This document shows, in pieces, positions 1-11,843 of a stretch of 64,000 nucleotides of DNA (positions within the stretch are counted from its first letter, which is position 1; each line of letters starts with the position of its first letter). Made by a program: the position numbers and the translations under genes. Source of the DNA: Phragmites australis. Its lineage: Eukaryota > Streptophyta > Magnoliopsida > Poales > Poaceae. The notes beneath the pieces were generated by a model that did not search any database, was not told the DNA's origin, and saw only the letters and a program-made list of their open reading frames with translations. The stretch covers positions 22,351,501 to 22,415,500 of the forward strand of contig NC_084928.1 in NCBI RefSeq assembly GCF_958298935.1, written 5' to 3'.

Positions 1-171
1 TAGGTGTTGGCCATACTGAAGGCACACTACCAGAACATCGACACTGACATCCTCTAGGAGGACTTCTTGGGGGAGACGGAGGAGGAAGCGACCCAGAAGG
101 TGGAGGAGATGCTTGGGCTAGCCAAGGGATACATGGATACGATGAACTTTGGGTTTGAGCCATCGTCTTGA
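1..171 (+). pseudogene. 3' end of a transposon-associated ORF, degraded
   Basis: The frame ending with TGA at 169-171 reads as an acidic C-terminal tail (motifs VLAILKAHY, NIDTD, GYMDTMNFGFEPSS) interrupted by in-frame TAG at 1-3 and 55-57. Tails of this style are found at the end of predicted gypsy-type transposon proteins in grass genomes; that assignment is from memory of the family and is tentative. The rest of the ORF lies outside the window. The two nonsense codons argue against a working gene. Confidence 0.35.
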
Positions 172-1025
172 GACTTTTATTCCTGCAGTCTATAATAAAA
201 ACTTGGTAGTTTGTTAGACTTTAAGAGTTTTTATCTTAGATGCTTTGCATTTGATGCGGGTGCCTGATATTGGATGCGTTCGACAACATATCATGGTAAA
301 CTTATTCACTTCTTCCTTCAATTAGTTCAGGATGTGTCAGTTACTAGTCGTTGCATTTATTATGGTTAGCCTTAGGTCTGCTTGAATGGAAGGCATCATA
401 GCCCCTAGACACTCGTGGAATGCGATAAGGGACCTTTTCACAATCCCTAAGTCACAACATAACGATCTATCCCTTCTCATTGAAATTTGGTTTCAGGATG
501 TACACAATACGTCATTTTTGGTATTTAGTACTAAATACCTGTTAAGCCCCCGACTGTCTGCCCGAGAAGGATTCTCGGGTAAGCAGTCTAAATGAATAAC
601 ATAATAAAGTGAACGGAACTCATATTGCCATTTGGTTTTGGAAGAGCTTTTCGCAACCCTAAGTGTGCGCTTGGGCTGAGGTACTCAGGTGGCGACTTAC
701 CTCTTCGTCAGGCATTAGAATGCACAAGAAGACAGATAAGGCACGAAAAGTATTCAAGCAACTTTTCAAGCAATATGATCTTTATTATTACAAAGGTACT
801 CTTAGTACTTACAGAGCTAATTGGCGTTCCATGAATTATTGTAGACCTATTATCTTAAATTTAAATGACACATACTAGATTAAGCTGATATCCAGGGACC
901 CTACTACTCTGGGGATAGCATAGTGCTATTACATTGGCTCCGAACTAGTAGTCGAACTAGATCCCTAGATTATCAGGTTTGCTTATCGAGGCACTATGGT
1001 CGCAGTCTTGATGAAGGATTATCTT
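172..1025. other. No gene seen; short hairpin at 552-588
   Basis: AT-rich sequence between the ORF tail and the gypsy protease remnant. I recognise no coding domain. A GC-rich imperfect inverted repeat lies at 552-588 (arms built on GACTG..CCCGAGAA and TTCTCGGG..CAGTC). It may be part of a degraded LTR or of a small element, but no matching terminal repeats or target duplication were found. Confidence 0.4.
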
Positions 1026-3650
1026 TCATCTTGATCCTTGAGCTCTTGGGTTACTTGTCGAGTCGATGCCGAATGCCATATCGAGACTGCACTTATCACA
1101 GCGTAAACCTGCCTTAGGGCAACCTACGATGGTGATGACTCCCTCGGGTCCCAGTATCTTCACACACTGGTAGGCGTAGTGTGCGGTAGCCATGAATTTG
1201 GCTAGAGTTGGTTGTCCTAATATGGTATTGTACACCATCTCAAAGTCAACCATATCGAACGTAATCTTCTCTATCCAGAAGTTTTCTTGCTTTCTGAAGG
1301 TAACAAGGAGCAATATTTGGTCAATGGGTGTGGCTGAATATCCAGGTACTATGCCATAGAAGGCTTGCATAATCGACTTGATGGCAGATCAAGTTTAGGG
1401 TTAGGGTTTAGGCTTGCGTAACCTCCATTGACAAGCACTCGGGTGATCTTGCAGTTGTTGATTGTAGGCTCGATCACTATTGGGAAGCAGCTTGGTTGTA
1501 CGAAGTTTTTAGGATAATCGTCCTAGTCGAAGGAGATCTCAACGTTTGATCATTTGACAGCCTGACGACCCTTGGGGATATTAGCTAAGACTTCTCGGGC
1601 CACCGTCTTGTATTGCCGTTTGGACTCGTAGGACGCAGAGCTGCCGAACAAGTGGTTGATGGTCATCTCTTCTAGCTGGTAGGACATCATGTCCGAGTCA
1701 TTCTCACTGCTAGTAGATTTAGAATCCCTACTCTGGGTTGCGGCCTGGGTGTTTTTCTCCTTAGCCTTGTTGATCTTAGCCTTGACCAGTTTCTGCCAGA
1801 GGCAGCACTGGTGGATGCTGTGGTTGTTGGTCTGGTGGAGGTTGCACCAAGGTTTGCTATCATGTTCACTAGTGCATGGTGTGTAGTTCCTGCCTGAGGG
1901 TTGAGCTGAAACCCTTGTCATGCAAATCTGCAAAAACTTCATCAGTTTGGTTTTCTTGCCCTTACCTCCGTTGGGGTTCTTCTTGCACTTGCTCTTTGCC
2001 ATGTCATTGTCAAGCCCAGGCTGAGGGCATTTGATGCCATGGTCCCTCTTCTTGAATAATAGGAGCGCCTCTTCAGCCTTGGTTGCCTGATTGATGATCT
2101 TCATGAGTTCCTTTACCATATCGAGCTCCTTTCTAGTGATGTCTTTGATGCATCATTGGTTCCTAACTCCTCGAGTAAACGCCTGAATGATGTCATAGTC
2201 ATTTTGGGGATGGTGTTCCGAGTGTTGCTGAAGTAGTGCACAAACTCGCGCAAGGTTTCATTCTCCGTTTGCTCGTAATGGGAGTGATCATTTTTCATGG
2301 TGAGGCGAATTTATGTACCATGGAAGTTGGCTCGGAATAGATCACAGAGTTGTTCCCATGAGTAGATCATCCCTTGTGGTAGGTTGGTCAGTTAGGTCCT
2401 GGCCACCTCTTCAAGGGTTGTGGGGAGGTTATTCACCATTACCTTCTCGTCCCACCAGCTGCTTGGATGGCCGTAGTGTAGATTTGGAGGAACTCAACGG
2501 GGTTCGTATTCCCGTTGTACTTCTTGATCGACCTAGGGTTGAACCGAGTCAGCCAGTTCACCCTCCATAGTTCTGGAGAGACAGCCTGGCACTCGTTGAT
2601 GGTGCCTTGTTCAGTCTGGGTAGCCATAGGCGTTCTACCCACGGGGGTCAGAGATCTGCCCTGGCTTCTACTCGAGCCGCGTTAGGATATTCTCCAATTA
2701 GATTGTTGAGGCGCAGTTGATTCCTTCTCAAGGGTCTTTGGGCATCTTCGTGGTTCGATAATCTCACACAGATCATTGATGGGATGATCTTTTCTCGGTG
2801 AGGTCCTGCGGTGGCTAGGCACTCGATTATCTTCCCAGACCATCCTGTTCCAGGGGTTGCATCTGTCTAAATCGGATTCCCCACAGGAAGGGTTGATGCA
2901 AGACTTCCCCTTGATTAGAGCTATTCACGGTGATAGCTAGATGAGAGTTTTTGACCTAGATGATAGCTTCCTTTGCTATGTTGGTCATCGAGCTGATCCA
3001 GCCCTGGCCATAAGGGGTCATCAGATCTATAGTAGGGGTCGCATGAGGGCCTCCTGTAGATGGAGGAGCCTATGCACTGTTGTGGATCTGTAGCACTGAG
3101 CCACCTGTTGATGAATAGGAGATGTTAGATCCTGCACTTTGTTAGGGTTTTGGATCTAAGGAGTTGTGAACAGCGAAGGCTGGCCATTGACTCCCACAAC
3201 CAGAGCGATGGGGACTCATGTGTCTACGAGATTGTTGTCATTATGATCGTCTAGACCGACATCCCCGTCTCCATTGGCGAATTCTAGATCCATCATGGAT
3301 TTATCATCGGAGTTTTTCGGATAGGTTTCTCGATAATCCATGTTGTCAAAATCCGTAGGAGAAGATCCCGACTTGCGACGAACGTTGCTCTCATGATTGT
3401 CTTGGCAACTGAGTGGTTCAAACACGATGCCATAATCCTTAGCGCACTAATATATAAAGTGACTTACCTCATCACTGGAGTTGTCGCCGGTTAGGTCTTC
3501 GTCGAGGTCCACACGGTCGATTACCGGCTTGTCGTTGGTCGAGGGGGTAAAATTGTCTTAGAATCTGTCGTCCAAGAAGCTGGTCCTCGGTGCAGGTTTG
3601 GGTGAGGCTGACGGCATGTCATGTGTAGAAGTTTCAATGCCTTCTGTCAT
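1026..3650 (-). pseudogene. Ty3/gypsy gag and protease, broken
   Basis: Read on the minus strand from an ATG at 3,650. The N-terminal gag segment is acidic (3,650-3,216). The capsid-type region (2,642-2,113) has WRVNWLTRFNPRSIKKYNG and TENETLREFVHYFSNTRNTIP. A basic nucleocapsid-like part (2,119-1,550) contains CNLHQTNNHSIHQC, resembling a zinc-binding box. The last part (1,370-1,026) shows DMVDFEMVYNTILGQPTLAKF, typical of the protease end of grass gypsy polyproteins. Several frameshifts and stops separate these pieces, and reverse transcriptase and integrase are missing. It lies directly downstream of the LTR at 3,673-4,220, so it is the 5' part of that element. Gag would package the RNA and protease would cleave the polyprotein; this copy cannot make either. 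Confidence 0.75.
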
Positions 3651-3672
3651 GATCTTCACGAATGGTGCTAGC

Positions 3673-4220
3673 TGTTAACGATTGGTGAACCACCGATATT
3701 ACGAATTTACATAAATAGTAGGAGATGATTCGAATAGATGAGTCACATAGCACACAAATACACGATCTTATACAGGTTCAGGCCTCCCTTAGGATAATAG
3801 TTCTACGTCTTGTTGGTCTTGTATTAATCTCTAGGACTGTTTACAAGGGGTGCTTGGCTAGCCTAGATGGATCTAAACCTAGTCGGAAGGCTCCCTCACG
3901 AGTAGTCGGGAAGAGATACTAATATAGATCTAAGTTATAGAAAGCTTGAGGGTTCAGAGCTCATGTATGCTTGAATGGCTTCAATGGACTTGTGTTGACT
4001 TCAATTGGCTTGTTGTCCGCAGGGTCCCCTGGCTTCGCATATATAGGGTTCGTTGTATGGTTCCTGAAGTCTTTCCTTATTATTCTTGGAGATAAACTTT
4101 CCTGTTTATGAGATATCCTTGGTATCTATGGGCAGTTTCCATACGTCCAGAGATTCTTTTACCAGGGATAGAGATACACCCTAGGAAAACCCTAGGTTAT
4201 CCGAATATGTTAGTTTTACA
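3673..4220 (-). repeat. 5' LTR of the truncated gypsy element
   Basis: The plus strand starts TGTTAACG and ends GTTTTACA (TG...CA). On the minus strand the element would begin here and run toward lower coordinates. A TATATA box sits near 4,038-4,046 (minus strand). Right after the LTR on the minus strand is AGCACCATTCGTGAAGATC, which resembles the leader just inside LTRs of grass gypsy elements, and the gag ATG follows at 3,650. The matching 3' LTR is not in the window. The outer boundary at 4,220 is inferred from the CA end only. Confidence 0.6.
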
Positions 4221-4259
4221 CTACCTATCATCATTGAAATTACGCATTCCTTATAACTA

Positions 4260-4947
4260 GCCTCAATAGATTTTTCTTTTTGAGTTTTATTATTTGTTTC
4301 TACCTTGTTTTTAAATTTTAAGTACCAAGAAATTTCATGATTTATTTTCTTGTAGTAATAGCAGAAAAGTCTAGATTTATGGTCTATTGATTTAGATATG
4401 GACTTTGATGTATAAGAATTGCTTTCATGTGATGACCTACATCTAAAATTAAACCCTCAGCTTTAACTTTAGAATGAGAATCAACATCAAATTTCTCCTT
4501 GGACAACAAATTTGGTTCAACATTCTCAAAGTTAAGAGTATTATGATTGCCATAAAACATAATTTCCTTGAAGTATTTAAAGGTAGCAGGCAAAGACACA
4601 ACACGAAAAATAGTCTTATATCATCATAAATGTTCACTTCTAACTTCTCAAGATCAATGATGAACGAATTAAACTCATTAAGATGAGACTGAATAGAGGT
4701 ACATTCTACGAATCATGTATAGACGTCTCGTTAATGACTTCATATAGAACATATGAAGACAAGCTGAGTTGTATGATAGAGAGTACTTTTTCATCTAATT
4801 CCTCCTATTATTCGTCTGACATGTTTGCCGGGCAGATGGTGCCTTTCGAATGCCAACTTATGTGAGAATAGTTTTCATATGAACTTGCCATATGAAAAAA
4901 CTAATCTTGCCATCAAACTTTTCAATATCAAATTTAGTTGATGACAT
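4260..4947 (-). pseudogene. Ty1/copia gag fragment
   Basis: On the minus strand an ATG at 4,947 starts MSSTKFDIEKFDGKISF, the typical opening of plant copia gag. Further pieces in shifted frames show HLNEFNSFIIDLEKLEVNI (about 4,690-4,630) and LPATFKYFKEIMFYGN (about 4,595-4,545), which match the middle of copia gag where a helical domain precedes the zinc knuckle. A degraded C..Y knuckle-like stretch lies near 4,350. Multiple frameshifts make it a pseudogene. The upstream leader (4,948-5,433) is interrupted by the copia element inserted at 5,434. Confidence 0.7.
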
Positions 4948-5433
4948 GATGGAGAAAAATTGCATTTCAAAATATGGTAGGTTCTGAAAGAAAAAAAAAA
5001 TCCTGGTATGCTGTGGGTGCACGTAGCAATTTTGGCGGAAAAATTGATCTGTGCGCGTGTAACAAATTTTGGCAAAAAAAAAAGCATGCAGACCAATCTG
5101 TTCTCTGTCTGTTGGTGACGTCATCAACAGCAGGTCCTGTACGAGCGGCCAAAGACAAATCCGCGCTCTGTGCTCTGATCGGTGTGGCTGATCCTTGGGG
5201 GCGGCGCACTCCCGGTCGTTGTAGATCGGACCGTATGGGTCATATTGATCGAGGCGTTGAACGCTAGGCACAGTGGCTAGATGGCAAAGTGGAGCGTGCT
5301 CAGGAGGGCAGCGCATGGAAGATTACCAGAGCGGCGTGCAACCCGGGCGGAGGCGAATCAGGTTACGCAGCTGTTGGATCCCGACGAAGGTTCGACGTGA
5401 TCTCCGGATGAACCGGTGAATCGGGTAGCACTT
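4948..5433. other. Leader of the copia gag fragment; no gene
   Basis: The stretch contains GC-rich and poly-A tracts. An open frame on the minus strand runs into the gag start at 4,947, but its sequence upstream of that methionine has no recognisable domain. I read it as untranslated leader of the older copia, cut at 5,434 by the younger copia insertion. Confidence 0.4.
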
Positions 5434-5438
5434 GTTAT

Positions 5439-5676
5439 TATTCAGAAACCGTTGTTATTGGTGTAGTTCAGCGATTTCTTAAGAGAATAATTATAAAAAG
5501 AAGATACAAATGTAAGGGAAAAGCTGTCTATTTTTTATTCATCTGTTTTTCTGTGTGTTACAATGAGGGGTCTCCCCCGTATATAAAGAACCAAAAACCC
5601 CTAAGAGTTGGACTCCAATCCTACTAGGATTCGAGACGGGTCCACTTCAATACGTAACCTGCTAGGTTTCCTAACA
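5439..5676 (-). repeat. 3' LTR of copia element
   Basis: Aligns end to end with 11,844-12,082. The plus-strand start is TATTCAGAAACC where the other copy has TGTTGAGAAACC, so the terminal TG has become TA. The plus-strand right end is CCTAACA. About 22 differences fall within the first ~85 bp and nearly all are C to T or G to A in this copy; the remaining ~150 bp differ at only a handful of sites. The polypurine tract AAAGGGAAG (plus-strand 5,677-5,685) adjoins it. Confidence 0.93.
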
Positions 5677-5945
5677 CTTCCCTTTGGGCACTTCACGCGG
5701 AATGCATATGTCTCATCAAAACTCCCCAAAAACCCAGTGGAAAAAATTAGGAGAAAGAGTACATAGCTCGCGACATGATCACACGAATTGCCTCATTAAA
5801 AACCTTAACATAAGAAACTTCAAGAAAACTCATCTAAAGGAAAAAGAGTATAATCCACCCAAATACTTCAAGTAATCTTCATGATTAATCTTGGGTACTT
5901 AATCTTCTTGACTAAGATTTAATTCTTCTTTATCGGTGTTATATG

Positions 5946-8900
5946 AAATATCTCCCCCTAACTGTGCAACTCTCTAAGTCTCATCATCCCAATGCCACGA
6001 ACACATCTTTCAAAACTAGATGCAGGGAGAGACTTAGTGAACAAATCTGCAAGATTCTCACACGACTTGGTATGCATTACCTTTATTTCGTTCATCTTAT
6101 GCAATTCATGAGCATAAAAGAACTTGGGGTTGATATGCTTCGTTAAGTTGCTTTTCACATATCCCGTTTGCACTTGTGCAACACATGCAGCATTATCTTC
6201 ATAGATAATGGTAGGGGTGTTAGTAGTGTTCAAGCCACACGACTACTGGACGTGATTGATCACTCTTCTAAGCCATGGGCATTCTCGTGTGGCTTTATAT
6301 AGAGCTATTATTTCTAAGTGGTTCATCGAAGTAGATACAAGACTTTGCTTCAAAGATTTCCAGGAAATTACAATTCCACCACATTGAAAAACATAGCCAG
6401 TCTGTGACTTCGCTGTATGTGGGTCTGACAGGTACCCAACATCTGTGTATCCAACCAGACTTAGATCCTGATTCTTTCTGTAGAACAGGCCTAGATCTTT
6501 GCTACCCTGCAAGTAGCGCAGAATATCCTTCAAGCCTTTCCAGTGTCTTTTAGTGGGCTCTGCACTGTATCTTGCAAGTAGGTTTATTGCAAACGCTATG
6601 TCTGGCCTAGTGCAATTAGCCAGATACATCAGCGCACCAATTGCACTTAAGTATGGGAATTTCGGTCCCAATACTTCCTCCCCCTCTTCTCTAGGTCTAT
6701 ACGGATCTTGATCTGCTTGTAATGATCTTCTGACCATGGGGTTTTTAACAGGGAATGATTTATCAAAACCAAACCGCTCTAACACTTTCTGAGTGTAGTT
6801 TGACTGATGTACAAAGATTCTATCTTCCATATGCTCTAGCTGCAGGCCCAAGCAGAATTTGGTTTTACCCAAATCTTTCATTTCGAATTCCGACTTCAGG
6901 TATGAACTTGCTTCTTCAATATCTTCTTCTGTATCGATGATATTCAGATCATCTACATATACAGATATTATGCAAAATCCAATCTGGGACCTTCTTATGA
7001 ATACACAGGGACAATCTGTGCTATTTGTGTAGCCTCGTTTTCAAAGAAATTCACTCAAACGATTGTACCACATTCTACCTGACTGTTTCAACCCATACAG
7101 CGACTTCTTCAATTGTACGCTATAAAGGTGTCTATTTCCTCTTCAGGTACCTTCATATAAATGTCCAAATCTAGGCTCCTATAAAGATATGCGGTCACAA
7201 TATCCATCAACTTCATTTTCAACTCTAGGTTGACTACCATTGAGATTAAATATCTAAAGGTAATTCCGCCCATCACTGGGGAATAGGTTTCTTCATAATC
7301 AACGCCTGGTCGTTGAGTGAAACCTTGCGCTACTAGTCGGGCTTTGTATCTCACAATTTCATTCCTTTCATTCCTCTTACGAACAAAGACCCACTTGTAT
7401 CCCACTGGTTTGATGTGGGGAGGTATGCGGTATACTGGCCCAAAGACCTCTCTTTTGTTCAGGGACAACAGTTCAACTGTTATTGCCTTCTGCTAGTCTT
7501 TCCAATTTGACCTCATTCTACATCCAGCGAGCGATGAAGGCTCAGGGTCATGATCTATGACTGTAGCAATTTTATTTACGAAGTATGTGTCGACTATTGT
7601 GGTTGCTCTATTCCAGGATTCCCCTGAATTCACATAGTTTATTGCTATTTTATCATGGCCTGCACTTTCAGGTGCTTCTTCATCTTGCTCTTCATAATTT
7701 CTTACTATTGGAGCAAGGTCCTTTAGTTTACTAGCGTCGATTTCAGCGCGCGCATTTTCGCTGATTTTTTCCTACGTGGGAAGATTCAAATCTGGTATGC
7801 CTACTTTCTGAGGTTCCATACCATCGCCAGGTCTCAACTGGCTCCCCTTCTTTTTCCTTTGGGGCACTTTTGTGATCGGCTGTGGTAAGCTCTCATTTCC
7901 CACTTTCTCCAGACGTCTCCGGCTATTTGGGACTTGAGTAACTGAATTTCTTGTCCTTTTATTATTTTTCGGAGCTCCTACGACAAGATGAGGGGTACCT
8001 TCTTTTGGTACTTTCACCCTCTCCGGTGCATTGCGTGTAGGCACATGCGACTTAGTCACGCTCTTCAAGTCACAAAAATGATTAGGCAGATTGTTTGCTA
8101 ATTTCTGTAAGTCGATGATTTTCTGTACTTCATCATTTGCTTCACTAGTGCGAGGATCATGTGCCGCAATTCCTTCAGCCTGCCATATAATTTCCCAGGA
8201 ATTCTCATCTAAGGGTTTATTTCCTCCCCCTAATGACGGAAAATTATTTTTATTAAAAATGCAGTCAGCGAAGCGGGCCGTATGCAAATTTCCAGTTGTT
8301 GGTTCTAAATATCGGATTATGGATGCAGTCTCATAACCGACATATATTCCAACTTTCCGCAAAGGCCCCATAATAGTCCGCTGTGGCGGCGGTATCGGCA
8401 CATAAACCATACATCTAAATTTGCGTAAATGGAAAATCTTCGGGATCACCCCTTGCACTAGTTGCATAGGTGAATGGATGTTGTAGGAGGAGGGTCTGTA
8501 ATTAATGAGGGCTGCTGCATGCAAGACTGCATGTCCCCAACATGTAGCAGGCAAATTACAGTGCTGCAACAACGGTCTAGCAATGAACTTTATTCTCTTG
8601 ATCAGTGCTTCGGCTAGTCCATTCTGGGTGTGGACATGCGGTACAGAATGTTCAACTTTAACCCCCATGCCAGTGCAATAATCATCGAACGCTTTCGAAG
8701 TAAATTCTCCAATGTTGTCCATTCTAATGGACTTCACTCGATGATCCAGAAAATTATTCCTGATTTGTATGATCTGTGAGATCAACTTTGGAAAGGCGTG
8801 GTTACGGGTAGATAATAAACATACATGCGACCACTTCGAGGATGCGTCTATTAACACCATAAAGTACCGAAACGGGCCAGAAAGCGGCTGAATAGGACCA

Positions 8901-9562
8901 CAGATAGCCCCCTGGATTCTGTCCAGGAATGCAGGGATTTCATCCTATACCTTCAAGACAGATGGTCTCACTATTAATTTCCCGGTAGCACATGCAGGGC
9001 ATATAAAATCTTCATGATTCGGGAAATTCTTCACATTTATGCCATGACCTTATGAGTTAGTAATTATGTTCCTCATCATTCTAAGACCAGAGTGACCTAA
9101 TCTATCATGCCATAGGGAGAATAATTCCGCACTACGGAATACAGTCTTTAAGGTAGTGAACACTTCAGGTGCCCTAATACGAGTATAGTACAAGCCACTG
9201 CTCATGGAGGGAAGTTTTTCTAATATTCTTTCTTCACTATCGCGCTTAATGATGTATAGGTACTCCCTATCATCTTCTTCACCAGTTTCTACATGAAAAC
9301 CGTTAGCGCGAATGTCTTTAAAACTTAAGAGATTCCTTGTAGATTTAGGGCACAATAATGCTTTTTTAATGTGCAAAGTAGTTCCCATAGGTAGTGTGAT
9401 TGTGGCTCTTCCAGATCCAACTATGCATTTATCACTACCAGTGACAGTCATCACTTTTCCAGAGCTATTTCTGATAGAATGGAAATACTTCTTTTCTCTT
9501 AAGATTGTATTTGTGGTTTCACTATCCACAATACATACTTCCTCCATGCGGGCGCCACACAT
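5946..9562 (-). pseudogene. Copia pol polyprotein (PR-IN-RT-RH), decayed
   Basis: On the minus strand, protease starts near 9,562; its active-site motif reads VDSETTNTIL where DSG is expected. The gag-pre-integrase box LWHDRLGHSGLRMM (near 9,100) follows, then the integrase core at 8,860-8,100 with MDNIGEFTS and NGLAEALIKR. Reverse transcriptase (7,468-6,900) has PVGYKWVFVRKR, MDIVTAYLY and the intact catalytic YVDDL near 6,950. RNase H (6,500-5,960) has ISWKS and DNAACVAQ, ending in DLFTKSLP. In-frame stops occur at the integrase/RT spacer (near 7,770 and 7,490) and after the protease, and a frameshift lies near 7,130. In a live element these domains cleave the polyprotein, copy the RNA and integrate the cDNA. 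This copy is a relic. Confidence 0.9.
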
Positions 9563-9737
9563 ATTCTATAAATAAAGCATTCAATCATTCACATACAAGA
9601 AAGTAGCACAAAGACTAAATACTTTATATATACTATCAAAAAATTATTTGCAGCTAAGATCCACTCTTTAGAGCTTACATCTATTCAATTCTCCTAAATT
9701 CAGCAACTAACTAAATAAATGGCTAATTACTCTAATT

Positions 9738-10829
9738 CTAGATAGAGTCTGCGAAACATCTGGCCACATCATCTTCAATGGCTTTGTTTTCCGCTTCATT
9801 CATTTCGGCATCTACTATGGCAGTGGAAGAGGGCAAAATGGAGGCCTCTGCATCATCCTTCATTGGGAGGTCTTTTACAGTCATTGCAGGAGCGTCATCA
9901 ACTTCCATGTGAGATGCATCCCTTTCAACTTCGACTGCTTTGTCCTCTTCCAACCCCACTGCAATGGTGAGGTGTGCTTCTGGCTGCTCTTTCTTCTTCT
10001 TCCGGAATGCTTCCACAACATGCTTTGGTGCTTTGCAGATTCGGGACCAATGGCCCCAAACACCGCACTTATAGCATGCCTGATTCTGCTCACCATAAGG
10101 CTTGACTTCTTTCTTTGTCTTACCATTATCATCACCAGGCTTGACTTTGCCTGTCACCACTTTCTTTCCTCCCTTCTCCCGCTTCTTATTGCGGATCTTG
10201 CACGCTTTGAAAGAGAGTTGATTGACTTCTAGTCCACTACTCCTTCCTTGCTGCTGGGATAAGTTCTTGTTTATGACTTCGTCATGAACTTTATTGAGTT
10301 GCAACACATCAATCAATTCTGAATACTTCTTGTAATTTGATTGACGGTGATTGCGTGCGGATTCTGCCGCATTCGGGTGAAAAGTGGAGAGAGTCTTCTC
10401 AATTTTCTCCTCTTCTGTGATCTCTTTCCCACAGAGACACAGTAGTGTGCATATACGGTGCAGCACGGAGTTGTACTCTCTGACATGCTTATAGTCACAG
10501 AAACGGAGTCGGACCCATTCTTGCTCTGCGAGAGGCTTGATGGTGTACTTAAGATGCTCAAAATGCTCCTGCAGTGCGTCCCATAGTGCCTTAGCGCTGG
10601 TCATTGCCATGTACTCATCCTTCAAAGTGGGAGAGAGATGATGGCGGAGAAAATGAAGTGCCTAATCATTCTCATCCTCCGTGGGAACAATTGTACTACT
10701 TGTTCCCAAGCCAATTGCAGCGCGAAGCCTTTTTGCTCCTAGTACAATCCGAACATCCGATGCCCAAGTGAGATAGTTGCGGCCATCAGCACTTAGCTCA
10801 GCGAACTCCTTGTTCGTGATACCAGCCAT
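9738..10829 (-). pseudogene. Copia gag with one nonsense codon
   Basis: The minus-strand start at 10,829 gives MAGITNKEFAELSADGRNYL, a typical opening of this gag type. Codon 56 is TAG (10,662-10,664); downstream the frame stays open to the stop near 9,738. The remaining protein shows the gag capsid-like region, then a classic CCHC knuckle, CYKCGVWGHWSRIC, followed by a basic stretch and an acidic tail. Apart from the nonsense codon the frame is intact over more than 1 kb, so the mutation may be recent. It would make the particle shell that packages element RNA. Confidence 0.88.
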
Positions 10830-11157
10830 CTACATATTTAAATGATGCAAGTATTACTACCAGTAAAGTTGCCTCATGTTGCTAAATTGGATTGTTGCAA
10901 TTTTTCGATATTTTCTATGCTATTATGTAAATTTTACTGAATTTAAACGCATTTCAGGAAATTTAAACAGCAAAATAACATAGAAATAAATACTGCATAA
11001 TTGCTAAAACACATGCAAAATTCAAATTCTAGAGATACTTTCACGTAGGAAAAGTATTTTCAGGATTCTCCATAAAGCCCGAGGGTTTATACGCAAAATT
11101 CCAAAATTTGCGTAATTTTTAGAAACCACAAGGTCTAAAAGGAAAAAACAGAGCCTC

Positions 11158-11400
11158 TGGTTCTGGGAGGCGGTGCTCGGGGCCGGGAACCGCTGGCCCT
11201 CCCGAGCACCCAAAATACCCCCCGAGGACCCCTGAGGAGGGAAAGAGCTGGGAGGCGGTGCTCGGGTCCGGGAACTGCTGGACCCCGAGCACCCCGAGTA
11301 CCCTCGATGATCCGAGAAGGGCAAGAGCCGGGAGGCGGAGCTTGGGTCCGAGAACTGTTGGCCTCCCTGAGCACCCCGAGTACCCCCGAGAGGGGCATGA
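11158..11400. repeat. GC-rich tandem repeat in copia leader, about 3 x 80 bp
   Basis: Three units each carry GAGGCGG(T/A)GCT(C/T)GGG..CCG.GAAC followed by (C)CCGAGCACC, forming potential stem-loops between GTGCTCGGG and CCCGAGCAC. The same motif is the repeat unit in the solo LTR at 34,135-35,534. GC content is far higher than in the flanking AT-rich leader, suggesting it was acquired. Confidence 0.75.
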
Positions 11401-11821
11401 GTCGGCATATTTTTCTTTTTCGATCTATGGCGGTGGCCTTCGAGCCATCGTATACTGTGCTTGAGTGTGGCGGTCGGATTCGATCGGCGGCACGGTGGTG
11501 GTTGCGGGCCCCACCAGATCGGATACTCGGAGTTCATGCAATGCTTGGTTCTTGCCATGATGCCCTACTTTATAGATCGAATTCGCTAGCTACTGTTCAT
11601 CTCGCTACGGGCTACTGTTTATGCAAGATTTCAGATCTATTTTGATGCAAAAGATAGTAGCTGCGAGGATACATACCAAATCGATCGTACCTTTTAATTC
11701 TTGCAAACGATTCGTGCCGCGTAGGGCATATAGGCTAGGCCAAAGACATACCCGCTTGACAACGATGTCGATGCAGTGCAGATCGGTCGTAGGCAGATTC
11801 GTTCCACTAGCTTGATTTCAG

Positions 11822-11843
11822 GTAGAGCTTCGTGCTGATAACG
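11822..11843 (-). promoter_or_regulatory. Primer-binding site, half-tRNA type (proposed)
   Basis: The minus strand immediately after the 5' LTR reads CGTTATCAGCACGAAGCTC. It is not the usual TGGTATCAGAGC complement of initiator Met tRNA. The plus strand AGAGCTTCGTGCTGATAACG resembles the D-arm to anticodon-loop part of a nuclear tRNA-Ile, which would fit priming by a tRNA 5' half as known for Drosophila copia. The tRNA comparison is from memory. Confidence 0.5.

Noticed and set aside
552..588. Transcription terminator hairpin
   Set aside because: This is a plant nuclear sequence; such hairpins do not define terminators there and no gene ends nearby.
11022..11558. 178-codon minus-strand frame in the copia leader
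   Set aside because: It mostly translates the GC-rich tandem repeat and has no known domain.
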